This document shows positions 23,398 through 35,197 of a stretch of 64,000 nt of DNA, one piece after another. The stretch comes from Rhypophila decipiens (lineage: Eukaryota; Ascomycota; Sordariomycetes; Sordariales; Naviculisporaceae). Made by a program: the position numbers and the translations under genes. The first letter of the stretch is position 1; each line of letters opens with the position of its first letter. The notes under the pieces were generated by a model that did no database searches, was not told the DNA's origin, and saw nothing but the letters and a program-made list of their open reading frames with translations. The stretch is from the NCBI GenBank assembly GCA_033297075.1, contig MU858074.1, forward strand, positions 1 through 64,000, in the 5' to 3' direction.

Positions 23398-25009
23398 CTA
23401 TTTGAAGACCTTGCCATCGGCGTGGGGGTACTCCTTGCCGTCAACAGTGATGGGGCGGTCCCAGGACCACTCACGGTCGACGAACTCACGGTCCTCGGGC
23501 TTGGTGGGGTCGAGCTTCTCGAACTCGTAGCTCTCATAATCGGGAGCGACGTCAAAGACGGGCTTGTAGTCATCGCCACGGATGACGAAGGCTCCCTGGA
23601 TGATGGAGTCGTTGTTCTTGCCGTACACGGAGGCACATCCGAAGACGTACTTGCGGGAAGCCTCAAGACGGTTGTTGAAGCCACCAATCAAGTTGTTGGA
23701 CATGAAGGTCATGGTGAGCTCATCATTGTACTTGTACTTGACCTTCCAGATGGAGTACTCGGTGAAGGGGACGTTCTCCCAGAACCACTTGAGGGCAACG
23801 GGGGTGTCCAGGTTAGAGTACTGACGCTTCCACTCATCAAGAGGGAAGGTGGCTCTGGGAAGAAGGTCGAGGGGGTGCTTGGGCTTGGGCTCCGCGGGAG
23901 CAGCCTCCTCCTCCTCCTCAGCGGGCTTGGGCTTAGGGGCAGCCTCCTTCTTGGGAGCCTCCTTCTTGGGGGCCTCGGCCTTCTTGGGGGCGACATTCGT
24001 CAACTTGGGCGTGTCAAGGAGAGAGAACTTGGGGGCCACAGCCGAGTAGATGGGCTGGTTGTAGACGGTCTCGTACCAACGAGTAACGTTGGGGTACTGG
24101 GCGCGCCACTCCTTGTCGAAGAAGAACTCGAAGCCACGGGAGATGAGGCCAACGGAGAAGAGATCGGCGAGGGTGATGCGCTCGCCAACGAGGTAGGTGT
24201 TGCTCTTGAGGTGGGTCTCGGCAACGGAGATGGCCTTGAGAGCCGCCTTGGAGGCATCATCGACGGCCTTCTTGTTGTAGGGGATCTTGCCGAGAAGGGG
24301 GCGGTACCAGGCACCCATGTTGGGGAGGACCTCGCTGTTGAAGAACGACATCCATTTCAGGATGGACGCATAACTATAAAATCGAGTGTAAGCGGAATGT
24401 CTGGACGCCGTGGGTTGCGAAACTCAGACTTACTCTTGCTTGGTCTTGCCAAGGAGAGTGGTCTTCTCGTTCTGGGAGGTGACTGCACATCTGTTAGCTT
24501 CCGGCCTGACGATACCCAATGCGATGATATGATAAGATTAACAGGAAAAGGACGATCAGAAGTTAGAACCAAAGTCAACACCATGTTTCAGATAGGGATA
24601 ACTGTTATAAAAATGTCTAGGTCATCATGTCAAGGAGAGAGAAAAGGGATGACTCCCACTCTGGGAAGCACAATGCGGGGCAATAGCCGAGCCCGAGCCC
24701 GACATTTCTCACACGTACCATAGATGGCGATGGCAATGCACTCGGAGAGGACATAGCCGTCAGCTCCAACAAAGGTAGGGACCTTGGAGAGCGGGTTGAA
24801 CTTGAGGTACTCTGCGGTAGGCTTCTCGGTGTCGGTGTTGACGATCTCGAGGTCGAGGTTGTTGGCCTTCGCGACGGCGAGGATGCCCGTCGAGCGGGGG
24901 TTTTGCTGGATGGCAAAAGGGTCAGTGCCATGGCCAAGCAATGCAAGTCGAGTGCGGAAAAAATGTCAGTAGACTCACCTCGTATGTGTAAAGCTTTCCA
25001 AACGCCATC
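23398..25009 (-). CDS. Translation elongation factor eEF1B gamma subunit
   Basis: Structural subunit of the eEF1B complex that recycles GDP on eEF1A (yeast homologues Cam1 and Tef4). Four exons on the minus strand: 24980-25009, 24719-24905, 24434-24482 and 23398-24373, giving 413 residues, the usual family length. The first exon has only ten codons (MAFGKLYTYE). A GST-like N-terminal domain follows (YLKFNPLSKVPTFVGADGYVLSEC, then LVGERITLADLF). A Lys/Glu/Pro/Ala-rich linker lies near residues 215-255. The C-terminal EF1G domain starts at HPLDLLPRATFPLDEWKRQYSN and ends with the GxVFK-type tail DGKVFK. The reported donors are GTGAGT, GTACGT and GTAAGT; the second intron is long (236 nt). It shares a 437-bp divergent promoter with the mitochondrial uS9m gene. 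Confidence 0.95.
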
Positions 25010-25446
25010 TTGACCTGCTTTCCAAGTGTCTGCTTGAAGTGCTTTGTTGGAAAATGGAGATAGGGGGATGAAGAGAAGTGGCAGAAAAGGACAGAGAAGA
25101 TGGTAGAAAGCGATGTTTAACGACGAGGAAATTTTATCCTGGTGGGGTAATTTTCTGTGGCGGGGGTCGAACGTGAACAGACCAACCTTGTCGGTCAGGC
25201 TGCACCTCCTTAAGCCGAAGGTGGTCCGAGCTCCCTTGACGACCGACCTCAGCCAACGCGGATGTGGGTCCCAATCCCGGGAAAAATTGGATGCCAAATT
25301 GTTCCGTTGAACGAAGCTCCGAACTCGACGGGACCTCAAGCTATCAGAAACCCAATTGAAAGTCAAACGACCTATTGACGACCGGCCCTGAACGAATTGT
25401 CCGCATTGTTGAGCGGCGCGATTATGACGAGGAGCCCCGGCGCTCA
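25010..25446. other. Divergent promoter eEF1B gamma / uS9m
   Basis: 437 bp shared by two translation genes. No extra gene. The uS9m frame is open further upstream but lacks an ATG there. Confidence 0.5.
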
Positions 25447-26512
25447 ATGATGGCAGCATTAGGACAACAAATTACGGGGGCCCTACGGGGCTCCTGCCGG
25501 AGGCCGGGCTTCAGGAGAGGATGCCAGGCAAGCCTGGAGCAACAATTCCAGACACTGCGACTCGATTCGGGTGCGAATCAAAAGAGGCTCATGACGACTG
25601 GTGATTACTCGGATTACCAACGGGCAGCGGAGGAGCAGATTAATGCAGCGCCTCCACTCGACTTGAACTCGCTCCGATTAGCCAAACACGCCCGCGCGAT
25701 ACCCGTCTCGCCCTCGTACTTCTCGCGACAGTCGCAATTCAACGACTCCTACATTGTGCTGCAGAAGCTTGCGCAATCCTTCAAGAACCTGCCCAGGATA
25801 CCCACGAGCGACGTCGAGCGAGTGAACTGGAGCAGTCTCGAGAATATCCGGCAGGTGCTCGGTGAGCCCATCCGGGCCTCCGACTATGCGAAGTGCATGA
25901 AACTAGTCAAGGACTTGCACGCGATTCACCCTCAATTGAAGGTCAAGTCGGTGGTTGACGCTCTCGAGTTTTTCAAGCACCATACTCAAGGCTTCACAAA
26001 CGTAGCCAAGCCGATCCCAATCGATAAGTTTGGGCGTGCAGTTGGAGTTGGAAAGAGGAAATCATCAGTTGCTCGCGCGTGGGTAGTCGAGGGCACCGGG
26101 GAGATCATAGTGAACGGCAAGACCCTGGCCGAGGCTTTTGGGCGTGTCCACGATCGCGAGAGCGCAATTTGGGCTCTACGGGCCACCGACCGTGTCGATA
26201 AGTATAACGTCTGGGCAGTTGTGGAAGGAGGCGGTACTACAGGGCAAGCGGAGGCCCTGACGCTGGCAGTTGCCAAAGGTCTCATGGCACATGAGCCGGC
26301 TCTCAAGCCAGCACTGAGAAGAGGTGAGGCACATACAGTCCCCGCCATCACAGCCAGCGCGGTGTACCATGAAGTCCGCGACGAGGATCAAACCTTGCTA
26401 ACTCGATGCTCAATATCTAGCCGGGTGCGTGACACGCGATCCAAGAAAGGTGGAGAGAAAGAAGGCCGGCCACGTCAAGGCCAGAAAGTCGCCAACCTGG
26501 GTCAAGAGATAA
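25447..26512 (+). CDS. mrps9: Mitochondrial small-subunit ribosomal protein uS9m
   Basis: Component of the mitochondrial 37S ribosomal subunit. Two exons, 25447-26323 and 26421-26512, around a 97-nt intron (GTGAGG donor, CTAAC branch, TAG acceptor); product 322 residues. The N-terminus is Arg-rich with few acidic residues, fitting a cleaved matrix presequence. The S9 domain begins near residue 197 ([24 protein letters not shown]) and continues through [24 protein letters not shown]. The splice restores the universal end, [18 protein letters not shown], then a basic tail ending VKR. If the intron were read through, this tail would be lost, so the junction is well supported. The first of two adjacent ATGs is used; the second at 25450 is equally possible. 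Confidence 0.94.
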
Positions 26513-26764
26513 ACGCTTCAAACACTCTGGGCGTGGATTGGGCTCCATATCGCATGAGCAAGCCCTTGGAAGGGAGTCGAACGAGCGGCGGTTTTTCCCC
26601 ATGGTTTTCACATTCTTGTCAGAATTTCATGATCATAACTGTCTCAATAAAGCTTTTCGCTATACTACCATTTGCACCAGCAACTTATAGAACGAAAGAG
26701 GGGCGTGTATGTATTTGTATATTGGGCTGCGCGAGATTGTACAATATGATGTATATCAAACGCC

Positions 26765-27070
26765 TTATTTTTGCTTCGTCTGTGGTTTGTTTGCTCCAAT
26801 CTTGGTGAGCGATTGGGTCAGCCGTCTGGTAGCGATGGTTTGCTTGATGGTTATTATGTCGTCCACGGCGATGACTTCTGCATTCGACGATGGGGTTGCA
26901 AAGAAAAAAGAAGAAAATTGGAGCGGCATGAATGTGGCCTTGAAGAGCCAACCAGTGGTTAGTTGCAAGCTCGCAAGCAAAGCGTTTGGATCAATCAGGC
27001 GGGAGCTATCAAGGTTGTCAAGTGGGATGTTGGGACTTGTGAAGTTGAAATCTAAAACGCCTGCTACCAT
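26765..27070 (-). CDS. Possible small hypothetical protein (101 aa)
   Basis: An ATG-started frame of 101 residues, convergent with the uS9m gene. The middle has one hydrophobic stretch (LQLTTGWLFKATFMPLQFSSFFF) and the C-terminus is basic and polar (IKQTIATRRLTQSLTKIG). I do not recognise a family. An upstream ATG at about 27203 begins another short frame followed by a GTAAGA donor, so a spliced version is possible, but none of the acceptors I tried gave a better product. It could equally be a chance frame. Confidence 0.2.
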   Translation of the reverse strand: MVAGVLDFNFTSPNIPLDNLDSSRLIDPNALLASLQLTTGWLFKATFMPLQFSSFFFATPSSNAEVIAVDDIITIKQTIATRRLTQSLTKIGANKPQTKQK

Positions 27071-30000
27071 ACTTTACTGCAAAGACGGCCCGAAAGAAGG
27101 ACAAAATGGTCGCGTGGGGTAGTGAAAGCCGAAAGTAGGAGCCGCAATCTCTTACCCAGGGACTGACAGCTATCCAATCCATTCCATTGAATAGCTGGTT
27201 CATCTTTCGGACAAAAGGCGAGAGGAGTGCCTATGCATATTCGATGGCTTTTAAGTGTGCGGACACTTGAGATGGGTGCGGTATAAGGTGTCCGCGTGGC
27301 ATTTTAGGTATTTATTCATTTTCCTTGTCGATAGCATATTGGGTCTAGGGGTTGTTCAAAACGCTTCCGAACTCCGAGAGCAGGACGAACCCGACATGGC
27401 CGCCTTATCCCATGGCTTAAGAAAAAAAATCCGGAACCGGCCCGTGAAAGCCTGGAAGCGAGGGAATAGAAGCCATGGGGAGAGGCAGTCGGCGTGTCGT
27501 CAACGGTATTCACGGGACATCTCACGGACAACCGATATCGAGTGTCATAAACACCGACACATGTTGTGGAGGACGTTGTGTCGTTGCACTACCGGTAGGA
27601 ATGGTAATCCGCCCGGAGCGTACTGTACTGTAGTGTATTCTTAACCCTGTCTGTCGGGAATCTTGAAGAACCATGGGTCCGAGCGCAAGTAGCCTCATCT
27701 CATCCCCATGCCGTCCACTCTTCCCAGGCTTGCCAGGGTCGATGTGTTTTGCCTTTTCGCTAAAAGGACATAAGCTATAATGATTATACAGCATAAGTCC
27801 CCGGTATATCAGTCAGCGGCCCCGCAGCAAGTAACCTTACCAGTACAGTTTGAAATGACCTCTCTCCTCTGTCATCCCGACTTGCCTGCTGGCTCCCAGG
27901 CTCCAGTACCTGAACATCGAACGATCTGAACTTTCGGACAGGATCCGTATCATCTCGTTGATGTGTTGAATCGATTACCTGGTTCACGAGGATGTTCCAA
28001 CTTTGCAGGAGATGCTATGGCGGCATATCCGTCACGGGATAAGGCCCTGGTATCCCGTCTTAGTGTGATGGTTAATTTGTCGAAGAAAGCGGTCTTGTCT
28101 CGGTTCTTGTTGGTTTCCAAGTCGTCCAAGGGGCCCTGGGGGCGCAAAGCCAAATGCAAGTCAAGGAGTGAACAAATCTCCGTCACTGCACACATGGCAG
28201 CCCAGCCAGGCAGCGTAATAAACGCACGAGCAGGGGGATGATTGGAACTTGTCACCTTGCAGGCACAGGATGCAGAAAATGTGCATATGACCTGCATAGG
28301 TGATATCCGTTTCATTTCCAGATATCCCTAGAGAGGGTTAATGGATTTGGGTCCTCGATCGAGAAATAAAAGGAACAGCCTAGCAATTCACCCAAGAAGC
28401 ACAGGCTCATGGCGTAGTTTTTGGTGGCTTTTGTCGATTGTGGTCCGCCGCGGCCACGGAATGCTTCGAGAACAAAATGTTGGGACTTTCCACGTGGGCT
28501 CGGCTTTTTTTACGCTAGTGTGCTTCCACTCCACCGAGCCAGGTCTGCCAGGCCAGGCGTCCCCCCTGGTCAAGATAATCATGACAAATTGAGTTGGACG
28601 TCTTGAAACCTGTAACGATGACGCGTGTCTGTCTGGAGAGTCCAGCGAGATGAGAAGGTTGGTTGTCAATGCGGTGGGTCGCTTACTAGCGATGGTATTA
28701 ATATCCTCAATTATTCATGGTTGAGATATTTAAATGCTGCTGTTAGTATAGATATGAGGCCAGAGCCATTCGGCTCATATTCACCGAGAGGAGTCCAACT
28801 CATATTTGTTTATGGTGTATGGGAATAGACTCGGTCAGTCTCGTGAAGATTATCACGCATGTGCCCGGACCGTAAGCGCGAATCTTCATGTGTTTCGATC
28901 AGCTCCTCACAGTGGTCCCCCACATCGGACTGCACGCCAAGTTTTGTAAACAGCTCTGCAGGGGGTTGAGATCGATGTTCCGGGGTCCAATAAGATGATC
29001 GAGCACGATAGCTTCACTTGCCGGGTGGCGACTCAGCTCGTGAGCACAGCGGGGTGATAAAGAGGGCATCGGTGAAGGGAGTTAGACAGGTTATAGACAT
29101 TGAATTGTCCGCCGGACTGTACGTAAGTGCATCTTTCTTCCTAATCGCAAGAAGACTGTTGGTTACTTCGGGAGTGTCCAAGTCATGGCGATGATGGTGT
29201 GTACTGTAGCGTGAAGATGAAGATTGAAGAGCTCCTCCCTGAGACAACCACTTTGAAGACCTGCTGAGTCAATCTGAGAGTTCCGTGTGACACAAGATCT
29301 GGGCTCAACGGCCGAAGGGAAGCCCGCTTTTTTTGCAACCTTTTTGTTTTTGCGCCGAGATGCCAATCTTGTTTTCTCGGGCCCAAGACATTCAAGGCCA
29401 ATGATACCGACGAGCTCTTGAATTGCAGGGCGATTGCAGTCGAATACTCGGATGCGATTCGAGGCATATCCGCGCCGGAATTGGAAGCTGCCAAAGACGG
29501 CGGCCCCCAGGCTTGGAATAAGGCGCGACGCGGTCCTGGCCAGCGAGTACCAGCATTTGAAGGTATTGCAGAAGAACTTCAAGCCGCTACCAAAACATGG
29601 CAATGCTGTACAGGTACCTCGAGCCGGCTAATCTGAAGCTTGGGTCGCCCAAGTACAGTGACCCGCTCTTTTGCCTAGTCAGCTCCAACGCGCTCGCAAA
29701 ATCTTCCAGATCGCAAGTAGCGCTACCTCCCCAACTCGGCAAATCGTTCCAGAAGGGTGCCGTAACGGCGGCGCTGATTCGATGGATGCCACCATCTGGA
29801 AACGTGAACCACAACCCCGGTCAGATACGACGCAGCCCACTGAAGCACGGACAGGGATCTACCTCGCATTCCAGGACCATCGTTTGACGATGCCCTTTAA
29901 TTCCCCTGGCATCTCTAACTCGACGACATGGATCCAGGATCTAAGATCGCGCCTCCTTCATCAGAACAGACCTCTGGCCCGCAACACAACAGTACCTGTA

Positions 30001-33000
30001 CCTTGGCTCAGCCGGGCAAGTGCCGGCTGCACGGAGTATCAGCGACCGATTACAGTTGTCAATTGCATTTTCTGAAGCATCAGGCAGAAATGCGACCAGA
30101 CAGGCCCTGGTGAATTTTTTACAGCAATCTCACCTCCCCAGAGATCCGGCCAGTGCTGCAGTGTGTTCAAACAAAACACACCAGATTTCCGCAAGCCGCG
30201 GATTGAATATACAGAGTGTAGACTCTGTAATGGGGCGCAAATGCATGCAGCCGGGCGAATATCGTGGTGTTTCCCCCGCCATGACCATACGGCCTCTCGC
30301 TCCTGCTGTGGAGGATGTCGTTTGCTGAAATATCGAGGCAACGACGGTCGCGCACCGGAAATGATGGAGCCGGATTCCGAGCCTTTGAGGATTGCCCTAC
30401 GTCCTCAGCCATGGACATCTGAACTCGGGGGGTTTTCTCAGCCCCAGCAGTTGCTTTTTCCCAGATCAGTGGCGGCTGAGGGTGAAACATTGACCATCTT
30501 CCTCTTGCCTACCGCAAATATCAGAATGCATGGTGGAATAAGTACAGACTGAACACACCACACGCATGCACCCTGACTTGCCATATCAAGTGACAACATG
30601 GTCTCAAACAGACGAGTGAGAGATAACGACACACTAGTCCCGCAAAAGTCGACCAGGCCGACAACCCAAGGTAAAATTACCAATGGTCCAGTTCACATTG
30701 GCAAAGCTGCCAGTGCATGTCGGAACTTGGGTTTGGGCCCTCGTGTTTGTGCATATCGCAATCGTCGCCGACCACCGTGCTCGGTGCCAAACGGGTCCAC
30801 GACGAACAGACAGCGTCGTTTGGCTCGGCTTGTCGTTTGCCATGGAGAGAGCACCACATGGATGGCGTCTTGGCAAGAAGAAGGATGCCTCCGCAGAGGG
30901 ACGTTCCGGTCAGAAGCCGAACCCGAAGGCACGGTCTGACTGACGGCATTGGGAAAATAGCTTGGGTGGACACTGTTACCGAGGGTTGGTTGCAACTTGC
31001 AAGTGCTGCTACCGAGCTGCTTTCCGTGTGTCTCAAATGTTGTTTTTTTGGGTGTCGTTGTTGACTTGGAAAAACGAGGATCTGCTGAAAGGGTTCTTGC
31101 TCAATTTATCACATACAAAATTAAGGTTTTTGTTTTGTGAGATTACGTATGCGTTTGTTTGAAGTTGTGGTGGTGAGGGAAGTGGGCGTTTTGTCAAAGC
31201 TCCCGAGCTTCCCTGTCTACATGCTGCTTTCCATTCATGCCCCCGGTCAAGCTACCGCTGGTATAATTAGTCCTTCTGAAGGGTCGACTACCAAATCGCT
31301 TGTACTTTCTGCCTCGATTTGGCAAGTCGATTTAAACATCAACTGGTTTTTTGCGACCGGATACATTGAGGTGGTGTTTCTTTCCCTCTGGCCCTGTACC
31401 TACCATTGTTGCCATTCTATTTCCATGCCAATTCCCAGAAGTGGCACCAGATCCCCGGGGCTCCTGTGCAGCATCACCTGCATTTACTTGACTTACTCGC
31501 TTCTTAAAGTCCACTTAGGGCACAGCATCTAATAAGCAGCAGTGCGGGCCAGTCGTGCCTTCGCAATAAAATTTTAGTCTAAAACCTGAAGTTTCTTTTC
31601 TAATTTCCTCTTTGGGCAGGCGAAGAAAAAGGAACGAGACTGGGAAACTCGGGCGGCAAGCAGGTACCAGAGACCCTCAGAAGGAAGCTGCCGTTCACCA
31701 ATTGTTGAGCTGGTGAGACTTGCTCGACTGTGATTGACGGGGAGGAGCGGGCACGGTCACGACGAGTTTGAAGTAGACAGGATTTGAGAACGATAAGAGT
31801 GTGAGGGAAGGAAGCAGCAGTGCACTTACCATTACAGACTTTGCAGTATCCGCGCCTGCCTCTTGTTGCGGAACCCACACGCTCTTTCCCGCAATATCCA
31901 GAAACTCAAACAACTTACACATCACATGCATACCTTCTCCCCTTGACCATCTTTTTACCTTTTCGGTTTTCCCCTCTATATCGCTCTCATCCGAATCTTC
32001 TTCATAGCTGGGTATCCTTCCGAGCTCGCTCCTTCCGTTCTCGGGACAGTCACACCTCCATGCCGTGCCCAAACGTTTCCACCAACTAGCACTCCGGGAG
32101 CCAGCTCCATCTTCCCATCCGTCCAGTCATGGTTCCGAACCGGGAGGCTCACCCACGCTCCAATGCCAGAAACAGTGCCAATAACAGCAGCAAATATATC
32201 GATATCACAATCAGTACTATCAACAGAGCCGAGACCAAAACCACGTTTGGTAGTGCCGCCGAGTGTCGCCGGTCAAGCCTCTCTCTCCCCCTCGGCCTGT
32301 CATCTCGACGCTAGCATAACATCGGCGCCTGGTAGCAAGGCAGGGCTGCCATACTGCCTTACTCTTCCAGGCACGCCACACGTTTATTGGTCTCTGGCGC
32401 ATACCGTTGGTCCTGGTCAGCCTCCTGGGCACACCCAACCCTCTCAGGTCTCTCACAGTGTCCCCTGTTCCCTGCCCTCTCGGTCAATCATCCGGCATTC
32501 TGGCGCAAGCTCCATTTCTATCTCGACTTGCAGTGTACATGTATCTGGGGGTTGCTGTAGATCTTCTCCGCCTTGCCCCTGGGGTTGCAGCCCGTCTCCC
32601 GTCTCCCGTTTCCCGCTATCGATCATCTGTCTCTGGAGACACACCTCCGAGCTGTGTCTGAGCCAAGACATACCCAATCCACCCAAGCAGGTACGTACTT
32701 GTATGATACTAGACCGATGGGCCGAAACGGTCGATGGTGTGGAGTACCATCCCATATCTTCGATCGCCCTAAAACTAATAAACGCGGTACTTTACCTGAT
32801 TTGTAGTCTGCATGTATACCGCTCTCCTTGCCCGTCTGTCATTCTAAATTTGTTTTGCCTTAGACAACCCCGGGCGCCCTATAGACATATCTGCAACGCC
32901 TCGTCCGGCCCAGCTACACCTCCCTGTCCCTCACCCGATCTTGCGGCTGTCAGATTCAACCTTCCCGTAGAGATACGGACAGAGCCGGTGCTCTATCCAC

Positions 33001-33385
33001 TTACCCGAACCCGACGCCTCTCGTCCATCCTCATCTCGCCATCCACCTTGTCGCACCATCTTGCTGGCGAGTCGAGCGAGGACGTGGTTTGTATAAGTTC
33101 TCGCCGGAAATCCTCTAGATCCCTACTCAGGAAGTGACCCTTGGCTCCACTGTTTTTATTCACGCCAGGCCTCTGTGATACACCACCCAAAAAAAACTTT
33201 TTTTTCTTCTCCTTCGGATCCTCACCGCATCGGCTAAGCGCAGAAAAGAGAGGCACACTTCGACGTAGAGTGCAGACGAGTCAGACCAGGACCACGACAG
33301 GCGTTGCGAGGACCCCTAGTTGTCTTTCTTACCAGAGACTCGACGGCATCCTCGTGGCAACGAAATCCATCACCTGCGCGCTTTG

Positions 33386-33457
33386 ATGTCTAGGTTATCT
33401 AGGATACTCCTGGTTGGCCGTCCGCCCACCTTTGTCGTCAGTATTCGTCAGATCTGA
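33386..33457 (+). other. Upstream ORF 1 in the leader of the RfeG-like gene
   Basis: A 23-codon frame plus stop, beginning with the first ATG after the pyrimidine-rich tract. If the transcript starts upstream of it, ribosomes would meet it before the main start, so it could lower translation. Whether the leader includes it is inferred. Confidence 0.35.
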
Positions 33458-33739
33458 AGCAAGCTTTTTCAGATTCCGTCATCCCCACTTTCAAAGATCA
33501 ACTCCCAGGCTTTCCCCGGCTATCTCCTCTTCGCGAGAAATTCTTGCCTGGAGACTTTTTGTGTTCACAAGCACGTTTTGGTGGCACGAACAGCTACACT
33601 GAGATCCTGCCAAGGAAAGCATTCCGTCCACAATATTGCTTGCTACGGCGATAACGGCTCATTGCCCTGCGCTCCTGTCATACTACACCCAGAGTTCTCG
33701 CAAACTCCGTCCATATTCTGCAAGGACAGGGGCCTGTCA

Positions 33740-33775
33740 ATGAAAGCGATCAAGTTCACGTCGACGATACATTGA
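33740..33775 (+). other. Upstream ORF 2 in the leader of the RfeG-like gene
   Basis: An 11-codon frame (MKAIKFTSTIH) plus stop, 148 nt before the main ATG. No other ATG occurs between it and the main start, which supports a scanning leader here. Confidence 0.35.
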
Positions 33776-33922
33776 TCCCAGCTCGAGTCGAAGAATCGGG
33801 TACGCCCGCCATCAGTCCAAGCAAGGACTACATTATCTGGGCTAGGCATCACTGCTATTGGGGACGTGTCTGGGCAGAGGTCCTGTTGGAAGAAACAAGA
33901 AGTCAAAGTGTCTTCCTTGGGG

Positions 33923-35197
33923 ATGGACGACAACAGAGGCCAGAGGAGGCAGAATGAACCGCCACTCCACGGCGCTTCCAACTCACGGTACCATCAAGTA
34001 CTCCATGAGTCGACACAGCAACGACGATCTTTCGCTGGTGCTCAGGGGGACAGGTACCGGCCAGCACCGCTCAACACTTCGTCTTCGGGAGCAGGGCGTG
34101 GAATGGGTGGCTCGGCTAGCTACAGTGGATATTATCAAGAACCGGCCGGCACTGCCTTCTCGGCGAGCGCGATACCACAGGGAGCAATGGGCTATCATCA
34201 TTCGGCCGGAGACTATGGGCAGGCAGACACTCGGCAAACGCAGGGCTTCACTGGCACGTACAACCCAACGGCCATGATGTATAATGTGCAGCAGGCTGCA
34301 GGTCCACAAAACTCTGCTGTGTACGATACAAGCCAGCAGTTTTCCTCACGGCAGCCTGCAGGACTGCAGATGATGACTACTGATGTAGCAGCTCCTTATT
34401 TCCCAAGCGAGCCAACCAACACGGCCACCGCATCCGCCATGCAAGGCCAGCCAACATCCTCGAACGGACCTCAGGTATATCAACAGCCGAGCCTACAAAG
34501 CTATACAGCAAGTGGAATTGCTGCTCTTGGGCAAATGCCCGCCCAGTCTGCCTCAGCCTCAGACGTCAGGATGGACGACGATTACCCCGGTGCGGCAAGT
34601 GGTCTGGATCAAGCATACACCTCGTACCAGTCAGCCCTCAAGGAAATATTCCGAAATATTCGCAGCGGGACCCTAGCGACAGCCAGCGATTCGCTCCTCA
34701 GCGTTTCAGATTGGCTTTTATCTCATGTGACGGATCTTGGTGGGCAGCTCCATGATCTCTCCGCGCCCTTGCTTTCCGCTAACCAATTGGTTCCAACCGC
34801 AGGCTTGACATCTGACGAACAAAATCTCTACAGCGAGAGGATCAAACTATGGGACGACTTTAACCACGCTTGGCTTGGAATACTTCAGGCTCAAAAGGAT
34901 ATGATGGAGAGCGGTCAGCAACTACAACGGTCCCAAAGTCTAATATCGCAGGAGGGACTGGAGAAGATGGGCAAGGAGCTTGTCAGGCTCTGTGACAGCG
35001 TTGAGAGACACGGTCTCGTGGACTATCAATACGGTGTTGCCGAGGAGCGGATTATTGCCAGTATGTAATCTCGCATCTATCGTCATGTCTTGGAAGCGTG
35101 CTAACGTGTGACTCTAGTTCTCGAGGAGTGCTTGGACCTCTATTCACCTGCAGACACATCTGGTGGAGACGGGAGTCCCTCGGATTCACGCCGGTGA
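33923..35197 (+). CDS. RfeG-like fungal regulator (conserved, Gln/Ser-rich)
   Basis: Two exons, 33923-35060 and 35118-35197, with a 57-nt GTATGT...TAG intron containing GCTAAC; 405 residues. Residues 1-215 are low-complexity, rich in Gln, Ser, Ala and Tyr, with recurring YNPTAMMYNV and AAPYFPSEP type segments. A predicted helical domain follows (about 225-395): AYTSYQSALKEIFRNIRSG, SVSDWLLSHVTDLG, RIKLWDDFNHAWLGILQAQKDMMESGQ, and GKELVRLCDSVERHGLVDYQYGV. From memory this matches proteins of Aspergillus and relatives annotated as transcription factor RfeG; no classical DNA-binding domain is visible. Start chosen: first ATG of the frame; the frame is open further upstream without ATG. It stands alone between two gene-poor blocks. 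Confidence 0.75.

Larger units (their letters stand above)
26513..33922. other. Gene-poor block 1 (about 7.4 kb) including the leader of the RfeG-like gene
   Basis: No open frame in this stretch shows a known domain. Three weak candidates are listed separately or in findings (26765-27070 minus, 31695-32072 minus, and scattered frames under 130 codons). The base composition looks balanced, without the extreme AT bias of heavily mutated (RIP) repeats, and no transposon protein fragment was seen. From about 33140 to 33922 the + strand is pyrimidine-rich with long C/T runs, as in fungal 5' leaders, and contains only two ATGs, each opening a short upstream ORF. Confidence 0.55.

Noticed and set aside
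23422..24723. 433-codon + strand frame opposite eEF1B gamma
   Set aside because: Antisense shadow of a strongly codon-biased gene; Val/Leu/Gly repeats reflect the complement of the GST and linker codons.
26709..27122. 137-codon + strand frame downstream of the uS9m gene
   Set aside because: Its first codon region overlaps the uS9m 3' UTR, it has no domain, and it competes with an equally weak minus frame.
30163..30552. Cys-rich 129-codon + strand frame in gene-poor block 1
   Set aside because: Cysteines are scattered without zinc-finger spacing, and overlapping frames on both strands are equally long.
32163..33137. 324-codon + strand open frame
   Set aside because: Extreme Ser/Pro/Cys/His composition, no domain, and it overlaps the pyrimidine-rich leader and promoter; it looks like a chance frame in C/T-rich DNA.
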